Part shown: positions 40,291 to 52,581 of the stretch, one piece after another | How positions within the stretch are numbered: position 1 is the first letter of the stretch | How the letters are laid out: each line of letters starts with the position of its first letter | DNA from: Paramecium sonneborni | Taxonomy: Eukaryota > Ciliophora > Oligohymenophorea > Peniculida > Parameciidae | Direction: 5' to 3' | DNA: 64,000 nt | Assembly (NCBI GenBank): GCA_905182985.1 | Contig: CAJJDN010000061.1 | Location: forward strand, 88,799 to 152,798 | The notes under the pieces: generated by a model | The model's database searches: none | Told to the model about the DNA's origin: nothing | The model's input: only the letters and a program-made list of their open reading frames with translations | Made by a program: the position numbers and the translations under genes

Positions 40291-40728
40291 AATAATTATT
40301 TGGATTATTGGAAAATATAATTATGATATTTAAATTAATTAGAAAGTTATGAAATTGTGAAAATTAACAATAAAATAATGTTTAGTATTCTAATTTATTG
40401 ATTATCTGAAATGAAACAAAATATAATAATTTACAATTATTAAAATAAATAAGTAAAGTAATGTAGGATAGTGATTTTTGTAATATCTAAATAATGAAAT
40501 TTATATGTGAGAGGAATACTACATAGCTAGAAAGTAAAGATATAATCAACTTACCATAAGATGTATGTAAACATTGATAGAAATACGTGAAAGTATTGAT
40601 TATTATTGTTAATTGCAGATGCTAGACTCATCAAACAAAAATTAGAACTTAATAAATGAAAGGCAGTTAATTATAATTATACAAAAGTTGCTAGTACTCT
40701 TAACCCAATTTAGATGAAGTGGGTTTAG
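40291..40728. other. Intergenic, no feature seen
   Basis: Likely holds the missing first exon and promoter of the TmcB-like gene. Contains a less AT-rich patch around 40,560-40,720 without an open frame that I trust. Confidence 0.4.
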
Positions 40729-41055
40729 TCAATCTTTTAAAAGGAAAGTTCTCTGTCTTTAATTTAATGGAGTATAAAAGTAATAGTAATTTGCAAGGCT
40801 TTTTGAAATATTAGAAATGACAACACTATTAAATATAGTAGAGTACTATTGAAATTATAATCCAATAATAATAAATCCTGTCTGAATAGTAACAGAATTA
40901 TGAGATGAGGTAGAGAAGTATTTGTGTGATGCATTTACAATCCAGTTTCTATTACCATAAATATTGGTTAAATCAATGTTATAAGTAATAAGAATAAAGA
41001 TAACTTTCTATTGATGAGTGTGTAATGTTTCAAAATTATCATCATTTAGATCCAT
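40729..41055 (-). CDS. Short hypothetical ORF
   Basis: ATG 41055 to TGA 40729-40731, 108 aa: 'MDLNDDNFETLHTHQQKVIF', 'NRNWIVNASHKYFSTSSHNS', 'TGFIIIGLQFQQYSTIFNSV'. Base composition is less AT-rich than the surroundings, which supports coding. It lies 45 bp downstream of the giant gene's stop on the same strand. No domain recognised; it may be a gene fragment. Confidence 0.35.
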
Positions 41056-41099
41056 TATTACGTGAAACTAGTTTAATTTTAATTATATATCATATTTAA

Positions 41100-44000
41100 T
41101 CAATAATCTCCAATGTATTTTTCATTTTTGATATCCATATTTCTAGATATTTTAGCTGATGTAATTTGTTGATTATTAATAGGTGGTTCAGAGACTGGTT
41201 ATAAATATTTTTTATCAAATGGCCATTTCTCTATAGTAACTTATGGATCATCGAAATAACTGCTTGAACCAAAGTAAGCTTTCACATCGCTGACTTTACC
41301 CTATAATAATCAATAATGATTATACATAAAATTCTGCGAAATTCTAATCTTTTATAATATAGAAATAAAACACATTAGGAATTACATGAAGAGCATCTAT
41401 TTTTTATTATTAAGCTTATTTAACTTATAAAGCATAAGCTAAAGCATTTCCTTTTTTGTATTAAAAAAATACGTAAGTCCATTACAATTATTCAATTTAT
41501 ATTTCTTCTACTTTTAATTCAAATAATGGAGTATCAAGTAATTTATATGTATCATAACTTAATTTATCATTTAATATACTAATAAGCAATGTTCTATCCC
41601 CTAATTATTAATCTTTCATAAATTATGGATGATTAGTTGTTAATCTTGCTATCAATCTAGGAATAGTTGCCATGCCTGGTAATAATGGAGATTATTAAAT
41701 CCACATTCCATATGAATATTCAACAGATTCTTATTTATCCATAAATTTATAATCTATAAAATCAGTCTTAATATTTTCAGTTGTATCCATTTATGGTATT
41801 GTCCATTTAAAATCAGCTAAATCAACAACAGGTAATGGAAGTTTACGATGAATTTTCTATAGTAAATCTACTACTTTCTAACTTTCATTAATAAAACTTC
41901 CTTATCCTAAATATAAACGAGGATCATAAAGCCAACCATGAAATTAACCATGTCCAAATTCAGAAACACCTATCAATAATTTAGCATATCCTACTAATGG
42001 TATATGTTTTGTTGCGAATTCTACTTTTAATGCCTTTGCTGTATCTCTTATAATTATTATACCTACTGTTTATCCATCTTTATATCCCATATATATGAAA
42101 TTCCATGATCCTTCAATCTAATCGTAGGCAACCAAACTATTGGCTCCAAAATTATTTGTTGTAATATCATAACTACTAAAATCATATGATCCCTTTTATA
42201 AAAATGCACTTAACACTCTATCCTAAATTTATGATTTGTCTTAATGTTCTCTTTTAGCTGTCAATCTAAATATAGAATGTGAATCCTTTCTCTCTACTAA
42301 ATGATCTGGAAAATCTGTTAACCATCTTGTCCATATACCTACTGCATATTCAGTTATTGAATCTATTTCATCCCTAAATTCTTATACTATCAACTCTGGA
42401 GTCTATATAACACTATCCTTATTTGAACTCCATTAAAATTATTTATTAGCCTAAACTAAACCATAATAAGGAAGCAATTATTAATAACCATTTTTATTAA
42501 CACTAACAAATCCACCTAAACCATATGCTGCTGTCCATTTATTCATCTAACCTATAAATTTATTCGTAAACTTATCTTATCCTATATACAACCCTAAGTA
42601 ATTTGGTACATAATGTTACACTTATTCCCATATTATTGGTTTATCTTCAACTAATGTATGTAATATACAATGAACCTCACTAGTTCTCTAATTGTAACCC
42701 ATATATATATAATTCCAAGCATTATTATAATCATTCAACTCTAATTAACCATCCAAAAATTTAGGTTCATTTGCATCTTTTAAATCTACAAGTGTGTAAG
42801 TTGAATACTTTATTAATTATGTATTACATATTGTTACATGCAAAGTTCTATCTCCCTATGATTTTCTATCATTCAAAATTTCAACATTATTATTTGTCAA
42901 TCTTAATAATAATTAACAATCAGTAACACCAGTTCCTGTTGATTTAATCCATCCACTAAATGCATATTCACTAACACCACTCCATTTATTCCCTTCAAAT
43001 TAAATACCATTTGTTATATCAATCTAATTAACATCTTCTATTATCTCAAATTTACCATGCTTTTCTTTATCTGTGTATTCTTATGTCAATTAAAATGGCA
43101 ATGAAAATGTTGTTTCTATTTATGATTTGAATTAATCCTATTGTCTAATATATGAACCTGGACCTAATGATACCATTATTTTTGTTATGCTTCCTTAAAA
43201 ACCTACAATTGAATCTTCCTTTCCTATTCTAAATAATAAATAATCAGTTAATGGTTTATGTAAAATCTTATCTATTTTCATTTCTGCTATTGCTACATCA
43301 AAAGTATAACATGAAACAGTCTCTATTTCCTTACTGTAACCCATATAAATATATCTCCAAACTCCTTCTAATTGATTGTATTTCATAAACTTTTGTTATA
43401 TTCCACTTTCACTATTCAAATCATAAGTAGACAATTAATAATAATTAAAAACTATATGAGTAGCCAGAACACGATCTCCTGTTTGTATTACACCCTCTCT
43501 TGTTTATTTATTGATTGACAATCTTGCTAATTACATTAAAGCTGGCTTTTAAAGTTATCTTGTTGGAATAGTAGTGAGATATCGAGTCCACATACCATAC
43601 GCATATTCTGTCATTTAATCAAATGGATATTAAAATCCATTAAATAACTCAATTTTGAGAGAACTAATAGTTTCATCACCATCTGATGTTAAGCTAACTT
43701 ATTCATTTTTTTCCCAAGTAATTTTTTTTTATTTAGGGAATAGTTTATCAGCAACAAGATATTCAGCTAAAAATGGTATTTTAGTATTAGTATAAGATCC
43801 TGGACCAATAGTGAGTGCAATTTAAGCTAGATTACCTTCAAATCTTTGTTAAATATTATCACTACCAACATAGATCCAGAGTCTATCACTAATAGCATGT
43901 AATATAATTTCTTCACTTTTACATAAGTATTCATCAACAGAGAGATAATAATAAAACTTAGATTTAGTTTTGCTATATCCCATATAAATGAATGACCAAT

Positions 44001-47000
44001 GGTGTTAACTTAATTCTGGTATTTAACAATTATATGGGATTCCAAAGTTCATACCTTTTAATAGAGTGTATGTAGAGAATTCCATATTATCCTTATTAAT
44101 TTTGAAGAAGGCAAGAGTTCTGTCACCAATCCAAGAGGAATCAGATACTTTACCAATAGGATTTTGAGTAACTCTAACAATAGTTTCTTTATTGTCATTA
44201 ATATTTTGGAATTATTTATACCATAAAGCCAAGGAATATTCATTAGCTGGGAAATCAATCATTTAAGGATTATTTGGAATAACTTTATAATTATCAATTT
44301 TTCCATCAATAATTGTATATTTATGAGAAACATCGTACGGTAGAGAAGGCATTAAATCTGTGTTCTTCATTCTTTATAAAATATCGCTTTTATTATCAAT
44401 ATATGCACCCATACCTAATCTAAATTTAATTCCAGTCAACTATCCATTAAAGTTTGGATAGTATTTACCACTATGACCAATTGTAAGTTGAATATAATTA
44501 CTAATTGGATTATGTAATGCATCTATTTTAAGTTCATCTACAACATCCATTCTTCCTGTATATCCAATAGCTACTCCTTAAGTTTGAGAGATACGCTTAT
44601 AACTGTAATAGATGTAAAGCCATTCAGATTCAAATTCCATTTGATATTAGAGATTACTAAAAATGTTTGGTTATCCAATAGTATAAGTTGAAAATTAAAA
44701 AATACCTTATGATTTTTCATCTTCTCCTTTACCAAATAGAATCATCAAAACTCTATCACCAACTGCATCTGCATCTCGATATTCTCTATTTGTTGTTAAT
44801 CTACTCAATCCCATCCATTTAGGTTAACTATATAAAATACTAGAGCCATAATATCTAAATCTTATCCACATTCCATAACCATATGAACTTACTCCTTCTA
44901 TTTTAACATCTGATTATTCATTTAATTCAATCATCCATGGAATATTTTATTTATCTGCTTATGAATCTATTATTTTATCACTATGATCTATTTCTTAATT
45001 CGTTGTCTATAATTTCAAATGATCTGTTCCACTATTAAATCCAAAATTTAATTCTACTGTTTCACTTTATTCATATCCACTTTCTAAATATGAACCATCT
45101 CCTACATTCAATACCCATTATTTCATCTAACCCAACCATTGATTTGCTAATTAATACCTCTTCCCTAAAAATACAGTAAATGTTGACAATAATATTCTAT
45201 TTATCTCCTAAAATGTCTACTATTATTAATTAAAAGTGAATTTGCATAGTCCAAATAACTTTTTCTATTTCTAAGTATAACCTATATAAATAAATGTCCA
45301 TTAATTATAATACTCATTAAATTCGATATTCTTCTCCTAAGATTATGAACAATCTTCTCCATTACAATTATAAGTTCCAAAAATAAAATCTTTATCTGTT
45401 CTTTATATATACAATTGACTATCACTCTGTCCTTGTTTGATATCTTATTACTTCTTCTAAACCATCATTAATACACTATACAATCCTCCTTATTTTTAAT
45501 CTCCTCCCCATTTTACCCATCCAGATAAAGCATATTCATTTACTCCAGAATATTGTGAATACTCAAATACATTTTAATTTTCTTAAACTTTAATCATATC
45601 TGTTTCTTGACCAAGTAATTAAATACTTTTACGAACAGCTGATGTAATTCCTTATAGTGGTTTTTCTAATTATTAAAATGATTAATATTATGCAAGATCA
45701 ACAAGGAATGCTCCATTTCCTAATCTCATCTAAACATTAGCTAATTTACCATTGAATTGAGGAATATTTGATTTTCCAAGATTTAATTCAACATATTCTA
45801 AAATGTAATCATGTAAGACTTCAATAGAACATTCTTTAACTTATCCTCCAATACCAAATTAAACATATCCTTTAGCTAAACCAATGTTATTGTTCATTCT
45901 TTTATAAGAAAAGGATAAATAATTCCAAGATCCTTCCAATTGTGAATCTAAAGGTATCATAGCTTTTTTAATATCATTAGAAATTAAATTATAAGTGGAA
46001 AATTCATATTCTTATTTAGCCAATCTGATTTGAAGTGTTGTGTCTTTAATATCATTATTAACTTATCCATTAACACTTTAGATTAACTTATTATTTTTTA
46101 ATTCTATTAACTTACTTAGTGTTCCCATTCTAGCAATTTAATGAAGTTCACTTCTAGTTGCAATAAATTTAGGGAGACTACTTAACCAACATGTCCATAA
46201 TCCTATAGAATATTCACTTAATCCATTAATTTTAATACTACTATCATCTTAAATTAGGATCTAATTGATTAAAGAATCTTTCTACTCATATGATATCTCA
46301 TATTAATCTTATTAACCTCTAAAAATTAATGGTTTAACTAATTAAAATAATCTAACAGCTCCTTCTCCATATCCAAAATTATAATCTAATTTTTTAGATT
46401 TTGTATAACTTTCAGGTCCCAAATAAACTCCAACTTAAGATACTTTACCATTAAATGAAGCTACAGTCTAATCTCCTCCTAAGGTGAAATATAATGAATT
46501 AGTATTTTTATGTTCAAGTCCTTCAAAAAATACTTCTTCATTTACTCCTACTGTAATCATTAAGCCCTATGCTTTTTTTTCTTCTTAATTAAATCCAAAA
46601 TAAACATATGTCCAAACATTTGTTGAATATGGTACTGATTTTACAATGATTTCATTTCCTTTACCTTCATTTCCAGATACAGAATAAGTATGAAAATTTA
46701 ATCCTACATTTGATAATCCTCTAATAAAATGTATTTCAAGTGCTCTATCTCCTAATTGTCTTTTATCTTTAATTCTTTATTTATTAGATCTTAAATTCAT
46801 AATTTAAAATGAATTCAATTCTCTCACATCTAAATTATCAACCCATCTAAACCAACCTGCTATTGCATAATGTTCATATATAAATGAATCCTTAAATCCT
46901 TTTTCATAATTACAATTAGTATTTCCATCCATATCTACTGGTGGCCCAACTATCATTTCTTCATGATATGTCTTTAATCCTTATGGCATAAATGACATTG

Positions 47001-50000
47001 TCTCTACTAAATTGAACAATTCTTATTCATTATCAATTAATGCAGGTGCTTCTATATCATAAAATATATTAGCAAATTAGCCTTATAATCCTGGATAATG
47101 TAAATGTTTCCCTCCAACTATCATTGACATATAAAATGGAGGTGCATGAGTACATGCAATCTCAACTCTCTAAAATTCTCTACCTTTACCATACTATAAA
47201 ATTTGCTAATGTTCTATCTCCATAATTCTAAAAATCCTAAAAGTCTTTTAAAGATGTTAATCTAGACAAAAAATTATATTAGTTTTTCTACATCTTATAT
47301 TCAAGACTACTTTAATACTTCAACCAATATCCATATCCATATTCTTCAGAATCTTATAATTCCCTATTCGAAAATTCAATCTCATAAGATGCTTTCCCTT
47401 CTACCGTTGAATCATAAAATTTCGATTATCTCACTAAAATATTTGCAGTGCTTTGTAGTGGTTTATGTTTAAATGGAATAAATTTTACTGGATCTATTAA
47501 TTAATCAGGATTCTCATCAACTCCTTTTGTTGGCACTTAAGCTTAGTTATCTCTTATTAATTCAGTTGGTAATAATGACTTTTATTCTACCTCTTTTTGA
47601 CCATCAAGTTAATTTATGTCTATACCTATAGGAGGTTGTTGTTATTATTATGTTTAATCTTACTTTTTATTTTCACTTTCATTATTTCTATCAAGTACAA
47701 TTATTTGTTATTCTGATGATTGTTATGGATTTTTTTATTCATTTTATTATTACTATAAAGGTATAGGTTATTATTATTATTACTCTTGTTGTTATTATTA
47801 TTATTACTCTTGTTGTTATTATTATTATTACTCTTGTTGTTATTATTATTATTCTTGTTATTATTGTTATTACTCTTGTTATTATTATTATTATTGCTAT
47901 TCAATTTATTCTTATAATGATGATTTTGATTAAGTTTAATTTTAATTTTAATCAGAAGTTTTTTATTATACTTCTTATAATTCTTCTTATTAATTTTAGT
48001 TCTTTTATTAGGGATTCTATTAAGAATTAACTTGTTAAATTTATGATTAAATCTATTAATTAACTTATTATATTTCTTATTATTAAGTTTATTAATTATT
48101 TGAATCTGAATTTGATTACTATATAGTCTAAGGTTATTAATTGTTAATTGATTAACTTTACTGTTATGAAATATTTTATTGAGAATTTTACTGAGTATTT
48201 TATTGTTACTACTAATTATTAATAGACTATTATTAAGTTGTTTATTATTCTGGTAATTATTATTTCTATTATTATGATTATTACTATTCTGGTATTAATA
48301 TTTATTCAGTTAAATTAAATTCTTCTGCTTATGCCTGAATTTAAGTAGACTGTTTTAATGAGTCTGGTATTGCTTTAAAATCTTCATCATTTTCAATATC
48401 TCCATTTTACATAGGAATAGATTACGTTTTAGATTTAGGTTATACCTCTTGTATATTGTTTATTTCATTTGATTAATCACTTTATAAATCTTAGACTTCT
48501 TCATCACTCTAATTTTAAGATTATTATTATTCAACTTCTATACCATTTTTTATTTCTTAATTTTCTTATTATTCAACATCATCTAACCTAACTTCATCTG
48601 TTATAACTTAATTAATTTAATCATCTTCTTGTTTTTAATTATCGATATTATCTTATTCATAAATGATATTATCTTCTTCATCATTTGTTTCTACATTTTT
48701 CGATAGATTTTCCTGTTAAACTTAATAATCATCATCCTATTAATAATCATATTCATCATTATTTAAATTAATAAACCTTTATTATTTTTAATTCTAGACT
48801 GGTTAAATAGTTTCCTCTTCATATTAATCTTAATCATGTTATTATACATAGGCTTATTCTTCCAAAACATCCTCTAAAATATCCTAAAAATCTTAAAATT
48901 CTTAATCATCTTACATATCAGTATCTTGATAGTTATTCTCATTTTAAATTTAATCATTATTATCTAAATTATTATCCTTCTCCTTATTTACTAAATCTTA
49001 ATCATTATTTTTATTCTAATTTTAAATTTCTTAATCATTCACCACAATATGTGAATCTTATATAATATTATACTAATTGTCAGGATCAAGAGCATCATAA
49101 GGTTTTGAATCAGTTACAACATAATAATCATTAGAGTCTTAAATTTAATCCTCGTCCTAAATATAATTATTATCATCTTCTTCTACTTCATTAATTTAAT
49201 AAGGTGAATCTTAATATTGTTAATCTGATTTTGAATAATCTTAATCCTACTATTCTTATACATCATCATCATTATATGATTATTATTTTTAAATTTAAGG
49301 TTGATCAAATTCTTAATCTCTTTTCTTTTTAAGTTATCTTTTTATTTTAGGTTATTTAGGTTATCTAAATTATTTGGAATTCTTTCTAGTTCTTTAATTA
49401 ACTTATTTCTTATATTTACTCTTTTGTAATCTACTATAATCATAATCATCATCATAATCATAATAATTACTATAATCATAGTCATAATCACTACTATCAT
49501 ATAAAACTTATTAAATAGGATCATCATAATCATTTAAATCATATTCATCATAACTTTATGGTTAATAATGCTTATTATTTCTTTCAATTTTTTTTTAGCT
49601 TTCTTGCTATTTATTTTAACATTATTGCTTTATATACAATAATTATTTTAAATTAGAGATTAGTTACTCTACATCATAATTAGTAGCTTTTGATGACTGA
49701 GATAATATTGATTACATTTTTTATTTTGTTGCTTAAATGCAAACATCAATTTCAGTTAAGAGATCTAATTTCTCTTATTTAGATTGCTTTTGATTCATTT
49801 ATTACATTAACTACATTATCTTTACAAGATCTATCTCAAATTTAGCTTAGAAATCTTATTTAACAGGCATTTCAATTTCCATTAATGATTATTAATGCAA
49901 TAACTATTGTTTTGAATTTTTAACAATTTTCTCCACCTCTAACAATCCATTTAAATCATCTCCCAATTAACTATTTAATTCAATAGCTTCTTTCCACTAA

Positions 50001-50171
50001 ATTGTATCAGAGATCATTATGTTTATGTCATCTAGGTCTAGACATCTCAAATTTTGCATATTCAAACTGACTGCTTGTTGGAGTGTTAGCTCTAAATATT
50101 TTATAGCATTTACTTGAACTTGCAAAAGTGATCAAACTCACAATGACTATTGTTATATATGCGTTTTTCAT
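41100..50171 (-). CDS. Giant secreted protein with ~10 tandem lectin/LamG-like domains
   Basis: About 3,000 aa. Start ATG 50171 gives a signal peptide ('MKNAYITIVIVSLITFASS') with a 22-nt intron just after it, so export to the surface or a secretory vesicle is likely. Then comes a helical part, a very acidic Asp/Glu/Gln region (about 48,300-49,600) and an Asn-rich region (47,650-48,300). From ~47,500 to the stop at 41100-41102 about ten copies of a ~210-residue unit follow. Each has an 'EYAYGMWTRW'-like strand, a 'RLT(N)' strand, 'GDRVLSAFL', and 'LEGSWNFIYMGYSK' followed by a changing strand and '...FNGKIxxVxxxLGPGxY'. This layout is that of concanavalin A/laminin-G-like beta sandwiches. Ligand unknown. 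Extra introns probably exist; I did not resolve all. Confidence 0.75.
47640..49570 (-). repeat. Coding low-complexity block (Asn-rich, then acidic)
   Basis: Reverse-strand reading is Asn-rich near 47,700-48,300 (runs of AAT/AAC with Lys/Ser spacers such as 'NNNNNNKSNNNNN') and Asp/Glu/Gln-rich near 48,300-49,570. It belongs to the giant secreted protein and separates its N-terminal part from the tandem lectin-like domains. Trinucleotide runs make length variation likely. Confidence 0.8.
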
Positions 50172-50800
50172 AAAATAAATAGAGAACTATTCAAAGAATT
50201 TAATCAATAAAATAAAACTTATTATACTCTAACATATTCTGATTTATTAGATAATAATTAACAAGGTTTTGTCTCTTTTTATGATTCTTAACCAATTAAA
50301 TAAGAAGAGCAATCAATTTTAATTATAAGAACATTAATAATTATTTTGAATTCTTAATAGAATGGTTTATTTTAATTAATATAGATTAATAATAAAATTA
50401 ATCCAAATAAAATTATTTTGAAATCAATTTTATTATATAACTATAATTTTTTAATAATCTAGAATAATTATTAAAAATAATATATTATGAAATAGAATTG
50501 TTAAATGGATTATATATTCATCTCTTTTTAGTCAAATGAATCACATGGAAAATATAGTATAATATTTTGCAATAATAAATTTTATGTTTTTTTAATTTAA
50601 AAAAGAAGAAGTTAAATTGCTTAAATTAAAAAAAATAACTGAAAATATAAAATTTTAGAAACTCAAACTATCTATCTAAAATTTTATGTCTATAAATTGA
50701 CATCAATTAAAAATTAATGAATATTTACTAATAAAAATAAATGAATAATTGTTTTTAAAATAAACATAAAATATTGGAATTTAATTTCATAAATTTATTA
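50172..50800. other. Intergenic between divergent genes
   Basis: About 630 bp that should contain the promoters of the giant gene (reverse) and the gene at 50801 (forward). I see no clear motif, gene or RNA. Confidence 0.5.
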
Positions 50801-52558
50801 ATGAACAACAATAGCAACACTAAATTGGATATTCTTCCAAAATTGATAACTTCTTATCATAAACTTCTTGAACCAACTTACTTAAAGAATACCCAAATGA
50901 AAGTTAACTTAAATGAAAGCAAATTGTTACCTATAATTTAGAGGAGTTCCATGATGTAGCCTAACGTGAGTTCTAAATAATTAATTGTATAAAGTAAAAT
51001 AGAAATAAATTATAGGATTGATAAGCAATTTAGACTTTAGTTCCAGACATTTTGGTGCTGCTTGTGATAGAGGCTTTTAAGGTCTGTCAAAATATCACTA
51101 TTCCCAAAAATTTGGTCATTCAGCTGCTAAATTAGAGCCACTTAACAGAAACATTATAGCTGAACTTACAGATACAGAAGATGCTGAAGAAATTCCAAAA
51201 GATGAAAGAACTTATTACAAAAGAATATATAAATTTAAGAACATGCCAATTTTAGCATTAATTAAATCTTTTGAAATTGAATGGATAAGAGATTTTGAAG
51301 ATGAAGTAAACAAAAAATCTACAAAATCCTTACAATTAAGCTTTTAAACTGCCCTTGCAATATTTAATACATTTCCAGATCCATTAGAATTTTTTCAAAA
51401 AAATCTTTAATTGCTAGAAAGAAGTTCTGTTGCCTTAAAATAAAAAGGACTGACTTAATTAAAATATAGAGTAAAGAATTTTGAATAAGAAGAATTTTAG
51501 AGATTGATAATCATTAAAAATTAATCAGGTTTAGGATTCTTTAGAATTAATTTTCCAACTATTTAATTATATTAATAAGAATACTCTCATAATTAAACTA
51601 TTGATTTATCACCTATTAGATTATATGAAATTGTAAAAAATAATTTTTTTGAAATGGCAACAATAGTTGAATAATTTGATATGGAAAAATTTTAATTATA
51701 TTTATCAGATTAAGAAAATAAAGGAATCCTACAATAATTAGATGAACCATAGATTAAATCAAATAATAATATAATAAAGATTGAAGATAAATAATCTTAA
51801 TAACAAGATTTAGAATTAAAATCTTAAAAATAAATTTAAAATACTGAGGAATAAAATTAAGTATAATAAGAATTACTATAAAAATTAGAATAAGAATAAA
51901 TAAAATAGTAAGAATAAGTTTTAATTTGTAATACTGTGAATACTGAACTTACTATTATAATAATTGATGGTATTAATATACATTTTAATATAGAAAAACA
52001 AGAATTTCTTGAGAAGATTCTATAAAAGAGATGGATCAAAAAAGTTGTTCCAAAAAATAATATATATTACACAGTTGATTTTTTACCATTTTAAATTTTA
52101 GTGAGAGAAAAAAGATCATAAAAAATTATAAAAATGTATTCTCCATCTTTAAAAGAGTTGGATTTTATATTTCTACAATTAAATCACAAAAGCCTACTTC
52201 AAATATTGAATGATTAAGTCTAGATTACTTTTGACATGCCTCCAGAAGCATTTGATTATAAAGATTTTAAAAAAGGAACTAAAATATCATTTTTGATAGG
52301 TGAAATTACAGAAACACCTCTAGAAGTGACAGAAGAATAAATCAATAATGGTTTATTAAATTCATGGACTAAAGATATAGAAGTGAATAACAAGGATTTG
52401 TAAATTATAATAGAGTACAAGATTTGAATAAATTTAGACCTTGTATGCTCGAAATCTACAATCAACTTACATCCAGTACAATTAAAAGATCCTGCACTTC
52501 AAAAGAACTAACACATATTTTAGAAAAAAGATATTCAATTGGATTTAGATTAATATGA
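50801..52558 (+). CDS. Unrecognised protein, 570 aa
   Basis: Two introns (50994-51015, 22 nt; and one of 23 nt near 52424-52446) give exactly 571 codons. The N-terminal half is ordered-looking: 'HFGAACDRGFQGLSKYHYS', 'NMPILALIKSFEIEWIRDFE', 'SFQTALAIFNTFPDPLEFFQ'. A Gln/Glu-rich linker follows (about residues 330-390), then a C-terminal part of beta/alpha character: 'TIIIIDGINIHFNIEKQEFL', 'YSPSLKELDFIFLQLNHKSL', ending 'MLEIYNQLTSSTIKRS' and 'ELTHILEKRYSIGFRLI'. I do not recognise the family. It is convergent with the LRR-kinase fusion, 23 bp apart. Confidence 0.72.
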
Positions 52559-52581
52559 AGTTTATTAAAATTTTTATTAAT

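Noticed and set aside
40540..40720. Possible RNA gene in a less AT-rich patch
   Set aside because: I could not fold a cloverleaf or recognise snRNA/snoRNA boxes; evidence is too weak to list.
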